64,000 bases of DNA, taken from the NCBI RefSeq assembly GCF_033958435.1, contig NC_134152.1, positions 18,276,001-18,340,000 on the forward strand. The letters are read 5' to 3'. A program made the translations under genes and the position numbers. The notes under the pieces are model-generated. The model did no database searches. It was not told where the DNA came from and was given only the letters and a program-made list of their open reading frames with translations. Of this stretch, positions 11,426-20,991 are shown in pieces; the first letter of the stretch is position 1, and the number at the start of each line of letters is the position of its first letter. Source of the DNA: Carettochelys insculpta (taxonomy: Eukaryota > Chordata > Testudines > Carettochelyidae).

Positions 11426-11908
11426 TACATTATTTTGTTAGTCTTTAAAGTGCTACTTGACTGCTTTTTTGTTTTGGCAAATACTGCATAACGAGGTTTG
11501 GCCATAAGTTCAGCAAGCTCACCAACTCTTCTGGCTGACGTGAAGATGACTAAAAATGAGACATTCATTGACGGAGCCAGGAACTCATAGCCAGGGGATT
11601 CGAATGGTGGTTTTGTAAGGCACTTGATAAAATAATTAAGGTCCCAGATGGGGACCAGAGGGCATACTGATGGAAAGGTGTTTTGCAGGCTTGTCAGAAA
11701 ACATCTGGTGACAGGATAGGCGAGGAAGCAGATCACATCAGCCTCCTTGTGGAAAGTTGCCACTGCTGCAGCATGCACCCAGACCATGCTAAGGGCCAGT
11801 CCTGACTCACGCAGGTGCAGCAACTAGTCAGGGAGAACAGGGAGAGGTGCAATAAGGAGAGGCACAGGATGGTGGGTGCCTAGCCAGTGAGTGAACCTCT
11901 TCCACTTA

Positions 11909-12344
11909 GGCTGTGTCTACACATGCCCCAAACTTCGAAATGGCCATGCAAATGGCCATTTCGAAGTTTACTAATGAAGCGCTGAAATGCATATTCAGCG
12001 CTTCTTTAGCATGCGGGCGGCAGCGGCGCTTCGAAATTGACGAGCCTTGCAGCCGCGCGGCGCGTCCAGACGGGGCTCCTTTTCGAAAGCACGCCACCTA
12101 CTTCAAAGTCCCCTTATTCCCGTGAGCTCATGGGAATAAGGGGACTTCGAAGAAGGTGGCGTCCTTTCGAAAAGGAGCCCCATCTGGACGCGCCGCGCGG
12201 CGGCAAGGCTCGTCAATTTCGAAGCGCCGCTGCCGCCCGCATGCTAATGAAGCGCTGAATATGCATTTCAGCGCTTCATTAGTAAACTTCGAAATGGCCA
12301 TTTGCGTGGCCATTTCGAAGTTTGGGGCACGTGTAGACATAGCC
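11909..12344. mobile_element. Palindromic Harbinger-type MITE, copy 2
   Basis: The element starts 'GGCTGTGTCTACACATGCCC' and ends with the inverse, flanked by TTA on both sides (11906-11908 and 12345-12347), the classic TWA-type duplication of PIF/Harbinger. It is a 436-bp near-perfect palindrome with its centre near 12125 ('gtgagctcatggg'). It lies inside DIRS copy 1 between the recombinase and RT regions. Deleting it joins 'cttccac' to 'TTACAGAGG', comparable to 'cttatagggc' in copy 2, so the MITE inserted after the DIRS. Confidence 0.85.
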
Positions 12345-14290
12345 TTACAGAGGTAGGACTTGCATGTGGGCTCCTGTCTCCTGCTAATGAGAACCCTTTT
12401 TACCCCTTAAGAGCATGTGATTTCATCATTCTGGAACCATGAAGCAGTTATAAGTGGAGATGCAGCTTGACTGGATGGGGGTAAAGAGTGTGGCCAAAGT
12501 CCTGAGACAGAAGGTTGCAGCAAGGACGAAAGAGATAAGGAACTGACATCCAATTCAGGTAAGGGCACCAGGTTTGTCTCAGTCCTGCTGGGGCTATCAA
12601 GATGAGGTGGGCCCAATTGAGTGTGACCTTGACCAGGAGCTTGTGAATCAGAGGAAGCGGAGGAAATACATAGAGAAGGGGCCCATCCACTTGATGGAGA
12701 AAGCATCCCCCAGGGAGTACCTCCACAGACTTGCTCTGGAGCAATACTGATGACACTTTCTTTTGACTTCCATGGCAAACAAGCCTATGTATGGTTGACT
12801 CCAAAGCTGAAACATGTGATTGAGAGCTGCTGTATTGATTTCCCATTCATGGTGGTCACTGAACAAGCAGCTGAGATGGTCTACCATGACATTTAGCACC
12901 CCAGATAGATATGTGGAAGTACAGGTGACATGATGCCAGAGAGACACCAGGTCCACAGTTTTATGGCCTCTACACTCAGGGACAGAGACTGGGCCTCACC
13001 CTGATATAATACTTGCAGATTGTGTTGTCTGTAAGGATGTTGACCAACCTATTCACCAAGTACCTCTGGAAGTGCTTGCAAGCGTAAGAGAGAGCCTGAA
13101 GCTCCAGAAAGTTGACGTGGAATGCCTGTTCAGTGAAGGACCCTTTGCCCTGAACAGTGCCAGATCCCAGATGGGCCCCCCAGCCCACAAGGGAGGCATC
13201 TGTAGTAAGGGTAATCGACAGAAAGGCTGGTGGAACAGCACTCTGGTGAGAATGTTGCCCAGACATGTCCACCACTGGAGAGAAGCAAGGATGCATGGTG
13301 GGATGGCCATAGTTTTGTTCAGCAGGTCCCTGGCTGGAATGTAGCACATGGCCAGCCATGACTGAAGACAGCTCATGTGAAGTCTGGCCAGTTTGATCAC
13401 ATATGTGGTAGCAACCATGTGTCCCAGTAGTTTGAAGCACACATGCTCCATGAAAGCAAGGGACAGATGTACCACCAGGATGAGATCGTGCAGGCCCTGA
13501 AATCTTTGCAGGGGTAGCTTAGCCCTGGCAGCGATGATGTGTATGTAAGCCCCAATGAACTCTAGAGACTGTGTGGATTGAAGCGTGGAATTCTCGTACT
13601 TTATATGGAAGCCAAGACTGAACAAGAGGTCCGTGTTGACCTGCACAGTGCAAGGGGCTTTGGTGAATGACAGTCCCTTTTTCAGACAATTGTCCTGATG
13701 GGGAAGATAATGACCCTGTGTCAGTGCAGCTGGGCGCCTATGATAGCTGAAGTCTTGGAAAACACCCTGTGCATGGTGGAGAGACTGAATGGGAGGACCC
13801 AGTATTGATAATGGTTGGGCCCAACTGTGAACTGAAGGAAGCTCCTGCATGTTGGGTGGATCATGATATGAAGGTTGGCACCTTGTAGGTCAAGAGCTGA
13901 GAGCCAATCATTTCTGTCCAAAACAGGGATAATGGTTGTGACAGTCACCATCTTGAACCATCAATGAAGAGCCTATTTGTTGAGCCTCCTGAGGTCAAGG
14001 ATGGGCCTCCATCCCCCATTTTTCCTCTGGGTCAGGAAGCACTTGGGATAGAACATCCTGCCCCAAAACTCTGGCTCCCAGAGGAAGGAGGTGCTGAACC
14101 TCTTGCTTGAGAAGATGCTCATGAGAAGGGTCCCTGAAGAGGGATGGGGGGCGGGGTAGGCGGGGTAGAGGTAAACAAGACACAGTACCTCTGGACCACT
14201 AGCTCCAGGACCCACATGTCTGAAATAACGAAGGCCCAGCAGTGGAAAAAGGGGTAGAAGCAGTGATGGAATGGGTGACTGGTAGACCAT
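12345..14290 (-). pseudogene. DIRS copy 1 reverse transcriptase/RNase H remnant
   Basis: Successive minus-strand frames carry RT blocks: 'KNGGWRPILDLRRLNK' (about 13975-14030), 'DWLSALDLQGANLHI' (about 13870-13915), then 'EFIGAYIHIIAARAKLPL' (about 13500-13570). The catalytic box corresponding to YLDD reads 'YLPHQDNCL' (about 13690), so the first Asp is altered. RNase H-like 'TDASLVGWGAHLGSG' lies at about 13160-13215, followed by the DIRS downstream domain ('MGNQYSSSQ' region, 12448-12846). Multiple shifts separate the blocks, so the enzyme is inactive. Confidence 0.75.
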
Positions 14291-14928
14291 GTGTTGGACC
14301 AGAAAGACCCCTCAGACTCTCAAGCATAGCCTCAAAACTGTTGTTTGGGTGGATGAGAGTGAGATGCCAAGTACTGACGCTGGTGCTGTTTATTGGGTCA
14401 GCATCACTGGTACCTGTGTCATTGACAGAGCCTGAAATGTTGTTGCTGGTGTCGCTGCTGGAAATATTCCTGTGGCCTTTGGCAGGGGGAAAAGCGAGTC
14501 TGCCTGACCAGAGGCATATACATGCCGAGTGTACGAAGTGTGGTGCGGGAATCCTTCACTGAATGAAGGAAGGATCTCATCAGTCTTTACCGCAAACAGC
14601 CATTGCCTATTGAAGAGGGGTGGAGGAGACCTCCACCTTCTGTGGTAACTCCTTAGGGACCACCAATGGTTGAAGCCATGATGCACACCTCATTACCACA
14701 GCAGATGCCGTGACCCAGGCTACCATACCTCACAGATAACACTGTGCCCCTCACAGATGACACTGATGAGGGTCAGGCATTGTTACTCTTGTAAGGCTGG
14801 GCCAACTCTTGGAGTTTAAAGTAATTTAGGTGGTTGTGATCGGCCAGCATGGTCACGTAGTTGGCTGTCTGGAGCAACAGCATGCCTGACAAACTTTACA
14901 ACTAATAACATCCCATTTTTCACTTGAT

Positions 14929-15974
14929 TTATCTTGGGGACTGGAGCAGAACAAATTGGTTTTGTTTCAGACAGCATCCATGACTACCGAATTTGGCTGA
15001 GGATGGGTAAAAAGAAACTCTGCATCTTTGAAGGCCACAAAAGTATTTCTTGTCAGACCTTTTATTTCTAGTGGGGATGGAAGCTGGATCCATAATGGTC
15101 TCATCCATTGTCATTGCCACCCTCAAGGCCGAAGGTGGCTGCAAGGTGCGAAGGAGCCTGTACTGTTTGACCAGCACCTCTTGCAAGTCCTTTTCCTGTG
15201 CCAGGGCCACCCACTGGAAAACATCCCGAAATGCTTTGGTGTCATCTGCAGGAGGTGGTTACACTGACAGCATGGCATCATCTGGCAGGACAGGGAGCGG
15301 TGCAAAGGGGATTCCTGCCCACCCTCCAACAAGGAGTCCTTGGTGCCGGAACAGTGGGACAGTAGATACCATGCCAATATAGAAGGCTGTGGCGGTGGGG
15401 GGGGGGGGATGATCCCCAGAAGCCCTGGATGATGCTCATGGTACATGAGAGCAGGGTGTTCATGTATAACACGATGACCACTGTGGTGCCAGATCATGGT
15501 GATGGGAATAACGATGCACGGACCATGGTGGAGGCGGCTGTGTATACACCATACTGGGTGGCCTGTTTTGCTAAGTTCAGTGCATGAGGCTGGAGAGTTG
15601 GGAGGAAAATAAACTCCGACAGTCAGAACCACCCCTTCCCAGGGTCCGAGGTCTGGTTTCCAAAGCACCTGAGAGTTACGATCTCTGGTATAGGCATGGG
15701 GAAGCCCAGTGTAGAGAGCTAAGCAGCGCTGGACCCAATGCTTGGTTTGTTGCCACTTCAACACTGTGACACACTCATGCACCAGCAGTTCTAGCTACGT
15801 GATGTCCCAGTGCTGCCTTGGTGCTGTTTCTGACACCACATGGGCAGAGAGCAATGTGTCAGCCCTATTGGTACAGGGTGTCATGTCCAGGGATTGTTGT
15901 AAGCAGTGCAGCAACTTGGAGCAGCATCACTTATGCTCTGGGTAGAGCATGGAGGGTGGAGTCAAGGTCTTATG
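14929..15974 (-). pseudogene. DIRS copy 1 gag remnant
   Basis: On the minus strand a segment at 14990-15210 reads 'DPASIPTRNKRSDKKYF', matching the 'W(Q)TP..SI.PT.K.ADKKYF' region of DIRS gag proteins. Upstream frames (to 15782) are proline- and histidine-rich and broken. The N-terminal portion is interrupted by the Harbinger insertion at 15975, and little of it is recognisable on the far side (20198-20305). Gag would form the particle; this copy cannot. Confidence 0.5.
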
Positions 15975-16340
15975 AGCTGTGTCTACACGTGCACGCTACT
16001 TCGAAGTAGCGGCACTAACTTCGACGTTAGGCGGAGAGACGTCGAAGTCGCTAACCCCATGAGGAGATAGGAATAGCGCCCTACTTCGACGTTGAACGTC
16101 GAAGTAGGGACAGGGTAGACAATCCGCGTCCCGCAACGTCGAAATTGCCGGGTCCTCCATGGCGGCCATCAGCTGGGGGGTTGAGAGACGCTCTCTCCAG
16201 CCCCTCAGCTCACTGGTGGCCGTGTGGAGCGGCCCCTTAAAGGTCCCCTCCCCCGCCCTGACTCTGCAGGAAGCTGAGGCAACGTGCCAGCCTGCACACA
16301 CGGGCAGCCTGCACAGCCCTCAGCCCACCACACAGCAGCG

Positions 16341-18410
16341 ATGGCTGCCCAGCAGCCCCCCCAGCGCCCCCAGGGGACCCCCCCCAAGGGGAGCCAGGGC
16401 AGCCAGCCCAGCCAGAAGACCTGCCAGTCTGGGAAGCGGCAGTGGGGCCCCTCCTGGACGGAGGCCGAGCTGCGGGACCTGCTGGGGCTCTGGAGTGAGG
16501 AGGAGGTGCTCCAGGTAATGGGGAGCAAGAGGCGGAACGCAGATGCGTTCGCTCGGCTGGCCGACGGCCTGGCTGCCCGGGGTCACCCTGCCCGCACTCC
16601 GGACCATGTCCGGAGTAAGGTGAAGGAGCTGCGGCAGGGTTATGCCCGGGCCCGGGATGCGGCCAGCCGATCTGGGGCCGCCCCCGTCACTTGCCCCTTT
16701 TACAGGGAGCTCAGGGACATCCTGGGCTCCCGGCACACCTCCTCCCCTCCGGCCACCCTTGACACCTCGGCTGACGAGCCCCAGAAGGCCCTGCAGCCGG
16801 AGTCCGACCCGGAGGCAAGCCCCGCACCCCGGGGCCCCCCCCCGGAGGCCATCCCTGGGACATCGCGGCAGGAAGAGAAGGAGAAGGAGGAGGAGAAGGG
16901 CTCCTCCTCCGCAGAATCCAGCCTGCAGATCCTCCTCCTGCCATCCCGGAGCAGCAGCAGGGCCTCCGACCCCCGGGGATCTCCGGACCGTGGGAGCGGA
17001 CCCACAGGTAGGTACCCCTCTCTGGTGGACACCCCTGGGCTTAAGGGGCGGGGGTAACAGAGATGTGTCCAGGGCCCCCCACATGCTCACATGGCCATGG
17101 CCCCAAGGACACCAGGGCCATGGCCCTCACAGCACTGCAGCCATCAGCCCCTGCCCCCACCACCCTGCATGACAGTGCCATGCCCCATCCCCGGGCCAGG
17201 GGGGAGCGGAACCTCGAGGGGCCCCCAGGCGGAGGGGGTGGGACACCCTGCAGCAGCAGCATGTGATGGAGTGGGGGGAGTGCCAAAGGGAGACTCAGGC
17301 TACATATGAGCCACAAGAGCCGAGGAGCTCCCAGGGCCAAAGGAGGATCCTGGAGCTACAGCTGGCAGGTGACGCCTCTGCCCTGAACAAACAGGAGGGA
17401 GAAGCCGAGCTGGCCTGGAATTGGGGGGCGAGGGCGGGGGCCACAGGTAGAGGCTAGGGGAAGGGAGAGCTGGTAGGCAGCCAGCCAGAGGAGGGGGAAA
17501 GCTGCATCCCAGAGGGGCCCCCCTTGGGGTCTTCTCCCCACGACGGGTTGGAAGGACTGTCTCTTCCGACAGCTGGTGCTGTCACTCCTGCCAGAAACTG
17601 GCCATCTGTGGCCTAAGAAAGCTCTCCTGCTCTCAGACCCTGCGGGGTGAAGTGAGAGTCGCTCCCACCAGGGGACGGGGTGCAGGGCAGGGGGACCCCT
17701 GAACCCCATCCATCACAGCAGCATCTCCCGGGGACGGGGATGGGGAACCTGCAGCACAGGGCGGGGGGGACAAAGGCCACGGCTCGGGGCCCACACTAAC
17801 GCCTGTCTCCATTCTTCTTCCCCCCGCTCCTCTCCTGTGTCCTGCACCTGCACCATCCGAAGGACCGGAAGAGAGCGCCGGCGAGGCCTCAGTTGTCCCG
17901 GAGAGCCCTCCGGGACCCTTGCTCCAGGGCAGCCCCTCGGCCGAGGAACGACTGGCCCCGTGGAGGGCAAGACGGCGGACCCCGCGCCTACTACCGGTGG
18001 CGGCGACGGACCCCCAGCTGCTGGCCATCCTCCGCCGGCAGCTGGAGGTCTCGGAGCAGCACCTCCAGCTGCAGGAGCGGGCGCTGGCCTGGCGCCAGGA
18101 GGCATGGGGGGCCTATATGCAGACATTTAACCGGCTGGTTGATTACCTGGCCCCCCATGCCGCGCCGGCCGAGCCACCGCCCACCACGCCTGCTCCTGCA
18201 GCCCCACCACCAGCTGCTCCAGCCGTCGCCAGGCCGTCCGCCGTCGCCCCACCACCCACCCGCGAGGGCCACAGCGCCGAGGGACCCCTGGAGCCACCTG
18301 AGACTCGCCGGCGCCCATACCTTCCTGTGCAGCCCGCTCCCACCCAGCCGCGGACCAGACTGCAGGCACGGCGGGGCTCCCGGCCGGGCACGCCCAGTGC
18401 TGGGCTCTAG
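16341..18410 (+). CDS. Harbinger Myb/SANT-like DNA-binding protein (two exons)
   Basis: Exon 1 is 16341..17007 and exon 2 is 17863..18410. The donor is 'CACAG|GTAGGT' and the acceptor 'CGAAG|GACCGG'; both are phase 1 and the join gives a 404-residue frame ending in TAG at 18408. The start is the ATG at 16341 (MAAQQPPQ). Residues about 33-110 ('GPSWTEAELRDLLGLW' onward, with 'ARTPDHVRSKVKELRQGY') are a Myb/SANT-like trihelix domain. In PIF/Harbinger this partner protein binds the transposon ends and helps bring in the transposase. The C-terminal part is proline-rich, with a Gln/Leu-rich helix ('LRRQLEVSEQHLQLQ'). No disabling mutation was seen. The acceptor lacks a strong pyrimidine tract, so the splice is inferred. 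Confidence 0.75.
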
Positions 18411-18836
18411 GGGCGAGGGGCCCGGGACGTGGCCCCCCCCTTGTTGTATATAGTTTGACTGTTTGTTTTTGGTGCCCCCGTTTGCCCCATCCCCCCCCCA
18501 TGTAAATAGTTCTCCCCGTTCTCCTCCCTGCTTTTCTTTTTTGTTGATGGCGCACACTTCTTTGCTTTGTTGTTGTATTGTTTTATTTGTGCACATCTTG
18601 CTTTGGTTGAACGTTTGTCCCTCCTTTTTGGCTTGTGTTTCACATATTTATTTATTTACATACAAAAAAAAAAAGTTTCGTAAAGACGAAAAAAAAGTTT
18701 ACGTTCACCCACAAGTTCGTGCTGTCATTTCTCCAGGACAAGTGGGGGGGGGGGGCGGTGGGGTGCTCCATGGTGTGGGCGTTGCGGCAGGAGTGTGGGG
18801 GAGGAAGGGGCGGGCAGTAGGGGGCCTGGGCAGAGT
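18411..18836. other. Shared 3' region between the convergent Harbinger genes
   Basis: This non-coding spacer lies between the stop of the Myb-like gene and the stop of the transposase. It has T-rich runs (18530-18640), an A-rich run (18663-18674) and 'attta' repeats. It would hold both 3' untranslated regions. No clear AATAAA was identified. Confidence 0.5.
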
Positions 18837-20137
18837 TCACCCCACGGCCTGTTGGTCGAAGTGGGCCCGCAGGGCCTCCCGAACCCGGGTCCCCTCTGGG
18901 TCCACCTGCCGACTGGGGGCAGTAGGTGGCTGCACGTGTGCCCTGCCGGCCTCCACGGCCCAGCCCTGCAGAAAGGTCTCCCCCTTGCTCTCCACGAGGT
19001 TGTGCAGGGCGCAGCAGGCACCCACAATCTGGGGGATGTTGTTGGGGCCCGCATCCAGGCGGGTCAGGAGACATCGCCAGCGTCCCTTGAGGTGGCCAAA
19101 TGAGCGCTCCACCACCTGGCGCGCACGGTTCAGGCGCTCGTTGAAGTGCTCCTGGCTAGCGGAGAGATGGCCCGTGTAGGGGTGCATGAGCCACGGCTGG
19201 AGGGGGTAGGCCGCATCTGCGATGAGGCAGAAGGGCATGGTGGTGTCCCCCAGAGGGATCTCCCGCTGGGGGATGTAGGTCCCCGCCTCCATCCGGCGGC
19301 ACAGGCCCGAGTTCCGAAAAACCCGGGCGCCGTGGGTGCTGCCAGGCCAGCCCACGTAAATGTCCTGGAAACGTCCCCGGCTGTCCACCAAGGCCTGCAG
19401 GACGACAGAATGGTAGCCCTTCCGATTGAGGTATCGTCCTCCACTGTGATGCGGGGCGCAGATGGGGATGTGAGTCCCATCCAGAGCCCCGAAGCAGTTG
19501 GGGAAGCCCAGGGTGGCAAAGGCGGCGACAGTGGCATGTGGGTCCCCCAGCCTCACGAGCCTGTGCAGGAGCATGGCATTGATGGCACGCACGACCTGCA
19601 GAGAAAGCACATGGGACAGCCCCAATGAGGGGTTAGCAGGGTGTGCGTGGCCCTGCCCTGCCCTGCCCTGGCCCCCCTGCTCTGCCCTGGCCCCCCTGCC
19701 CTGCCCTGGCCTCCCCCTGTGGGTTCTCTTACCTCCATGAAGACAGCCCCAACGGTGGCCTTTCCGACACCAAACTGCTGCCCCACGGATCAGTAGCTGT
19801 CCAGAGTGGCCAGCTTCCAGACAGCAATGCCGACCCGTTTCTCCACAGGGAGGGCACGCCGCATGGCAGTGTCCCGGTGCCTGAGTGCGGGGGTGAGCCA
19901 CTGGCACCGCTCCAGGAATGTCTGCTGGCTCATCCTGAAGTTCCTGAGCCAGTGGTCGTCGTCCCACTCCCCAAGCACCAGCCGCTCCCACCAGTCGGTG
20001 CTGGTGGGGTAGCTCCACAGCCACCGGCGTGTGAGGCGGGGGGTGGAGCGGGGTGCTGCAGGGGTAGGGGTTGAGCCCTGCTGCCCTGGGGGCATCTCCT
20101 CCCCTGGGGCAAGAAGGTACTCAGCTGCCTCCCACAT
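18837..20137 (-). pseudogene. Harbinger DDE transposase with one in-frame stop
   Basis: Exon 1 is 20137..19733 (start MWEAAEYLL) and exon 2 is 19595..18837. The donor 'GGAG|GTAAGA' and the acceptor 'CTCTGCAG|GTCGTG' join in phase 0 to give about 387 residues. DDE-type residues are visible in order: 'FGALDGTHIP' (Asp), 'LIADAAYPL' (Asp) and 'VERSFGHLKGRW' (Glu). An N-terminal helical region ends in 'EKRVGIAVWKLATLDSY' directly before a TGA at 19790-19792; the next codons (SVGQQFGVG) continue the family sequence. The stop is consistent with CGA-to-TGA, a CpG decay change. The enzyme would cut and insert the element in the nucleus, but this copy is truncated unless the stop is read through. Confidence 0.85.
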
Positions 20138-20305
20138 TTCGATGTCGCGACATCGAAATAAGCTATTTCGATGTAGGCTTCACGTGTAGACGTAGCCATG
20201 GAGACCTCTGTGCCCTGGGGTAAAGGCAGCCTAAGCTAGGAGTGCCACAGAGTCAGAGGCACCACGTGCTTATGGCTCAGTTCTGAAAGTGCTCTCTTTG
20301 GCAGT

Positions 20306-20708
20306 GGCTGCACAGACCGTGCTGGGGAACACCCTCCTTTCGAAAAGGGGGATGCTAATGAGACACTTCAGGATATGCTCATGAGGCACTGCAATGAATA
20401 CGCAGCACCTCACTAGCATAATGGCAGCCGCAGCACTTCAAAAGTGCCGCTTTTGACCACGCGCGGCTCATCTACACGGGGTCCTTTTCAAAAGGACCCC
20501 ACACACTTCCAAATCCCCTTATTCCTAAACCCAACAAGAATCCTGTGTAGACAAGCTGCGTGTGATAGAAAGTGGCACTTTCGAAGTGCCGTGGCTGCCA
20601 TTATGCTAATGAGGTGCTGTGTATGCATTGCAGTGCCTCATTAACATATCCCAAAGCGTCTCATTAGCATCCCCCTTTTGAAAGGAGGGTGCTAGTGTAG
20701 ACACAGCC
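20306..20708. mobile_element. Palindromic MITE, third family
   Basis: The left end is 'GGCTGCACAGACCGTGCTGG' and the right end, inverted, 'GGCTGTGTCTACACTAGC'. The arms carry matching blocks: 'accctcctttcgaaaaggg' near the left end against 'cccttttgaaaggagggt' on the right, and 'cagcacctcactagcataatgg' against its inverse near 20600. Flanks are AGT and AGG, so a duplication is not clean. It lies in the 5' part of DIRS copy 1, about 110 bp from the Harbinger end. Confidence 0.65.
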
Positions 20709-20829
20709 AGGGAGTGTGAGGATAGGAAGGCTACAGTAACAAACTACTGACTGACTAACTTGTTTTGCAGAAAGGAGATGGCTCCATCTGCAGCAGAGGA
20801 CAGTAGACAAGGAACTGAAAGGTTCCACA

Positions 20830-20985
20830 CTGCACTCTCACCGATGGCACTAGGAGGCACTACTGCACATGTGTGGTGCAGGAAAACCACAGCTACAGAA
20901 GAATTTCTGAGTGTCAGCATAAGGACACACTGACACCCAGGGTGGAGCACCAACAGGGACACTACTCAAAGAACACCTATTTCTC
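20830..20985 (-). repeat. DIRS copy 1, right inverted terminal repeat
   Basis: The segment contains 'gcactactgcacatgtgtgg', then 'ggtggagcacc', 'agggacactactcaaagaac'. It is the diverged inverse of 9285-9440 and marks the 5' end of the minus-strand DIRS element. Confidence 0.75.
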
Positions 20986-20991
20986 CTTGTG

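Larger units (their letters stand above)
10185..11473 (+). mobile_element. Penelope-like element with inverted terminal segment
   Basis: The element lies between 12-bp direct repeats ttggcaaatact (10173-10184 and 11474-11485). The left part (about 10210-10615) is an inverted copy of the right part (about 11110-11473): both contain the end of the endonuclease frame followed by the terminal repeat, but in opposite orientation. The unique middle (10616-11182) codes the end of the PLE protein on the plus strand. Inverted terminal copies are a known PLE arrangement. The reverse transcriptase is absent, so this is a 5'-truncated insertion. Confidence 0.8.
9659..11905 (-). pseudogene. DIRS copy 1 tyrosine recombinase, split by a PLE insertion
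   Basis: This is the relic of the integrase of a DIRS retrotransposon. The right part (11474-11823, minus) reads '...IFTSARRVGELAELMA...', matching the recombinase catalytic-arginine region. The left part (about 9700-10184) continues with 'DKVMLLPHPKFLPKVPSEF' and later 'LCSAATWSS', matching '...ICRAATWSSYDTFAKHY' of copy 2. In the left part the catalytic tyrosine region reads AQHC, where copy 2 has AKHY. The reading frame is cut exactly at the duplicated target 'ttggcaaatact', and deleting the PLE plus one duplicate restores continuity. Other stops confirm an old copy. Confidence 0.75.
15975..20197. mobile_element. PIF/Harbinger DNA transposon, nearly intact (4.2 kb)
   Basis: The left end is 'AGCTGTGTCTACACGTGC' and the right end, inverted, 'GGCTACGTCTACACGTG', flanked by ATG on both sides (15972-15974 and 20198-20200). 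Inside are two convergent genes, as in PIF/Harbinger: a Myb/SANT-like DNA-binding protein on the plus strand and a DDE transposase on the minus strand, each with one intron. The GC content is far above the surrounding DNA. Only one disabling change was found, a stop in the transposase. It sits inside DIRS copy 1 and is therefore younger than it. Confidence 0.85.
9257..20985 (-). mobile_element. DIRS-type retrotransposon copy 1, degraded and multiply interrupted
   Basis: This is a minus-strand element whose 5' end lies near 20985 and 3' end near 9257. On the minus strand the order is gag remnant, reverse transcriptase/RNase H, then tyrosine recombinase, which is the DIRS arrangement. Inverted terminal repeats are visible at 9285-9440 and 20830-20985. 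Four later elements sit inside it: a PLE (10185..11473), a MITE (11909..12344), a Harbinger (15975..20197) and another MITE (20306..20708). Removing these leaves roughly 5.2 kb, close to the length of DIRS copy 2. All frames are broken by stops and shifts, so the element is dead. Confidence 0.8.

Noticed and set aside
16320..17090. 256-codon antisense frame opposite the Myb-like gene, and similar frames opposite exon 2.
   Set aside because: High GC content keeps the antisense strand open. The plus strand has the Myb/SANT domain and matching splice sites.
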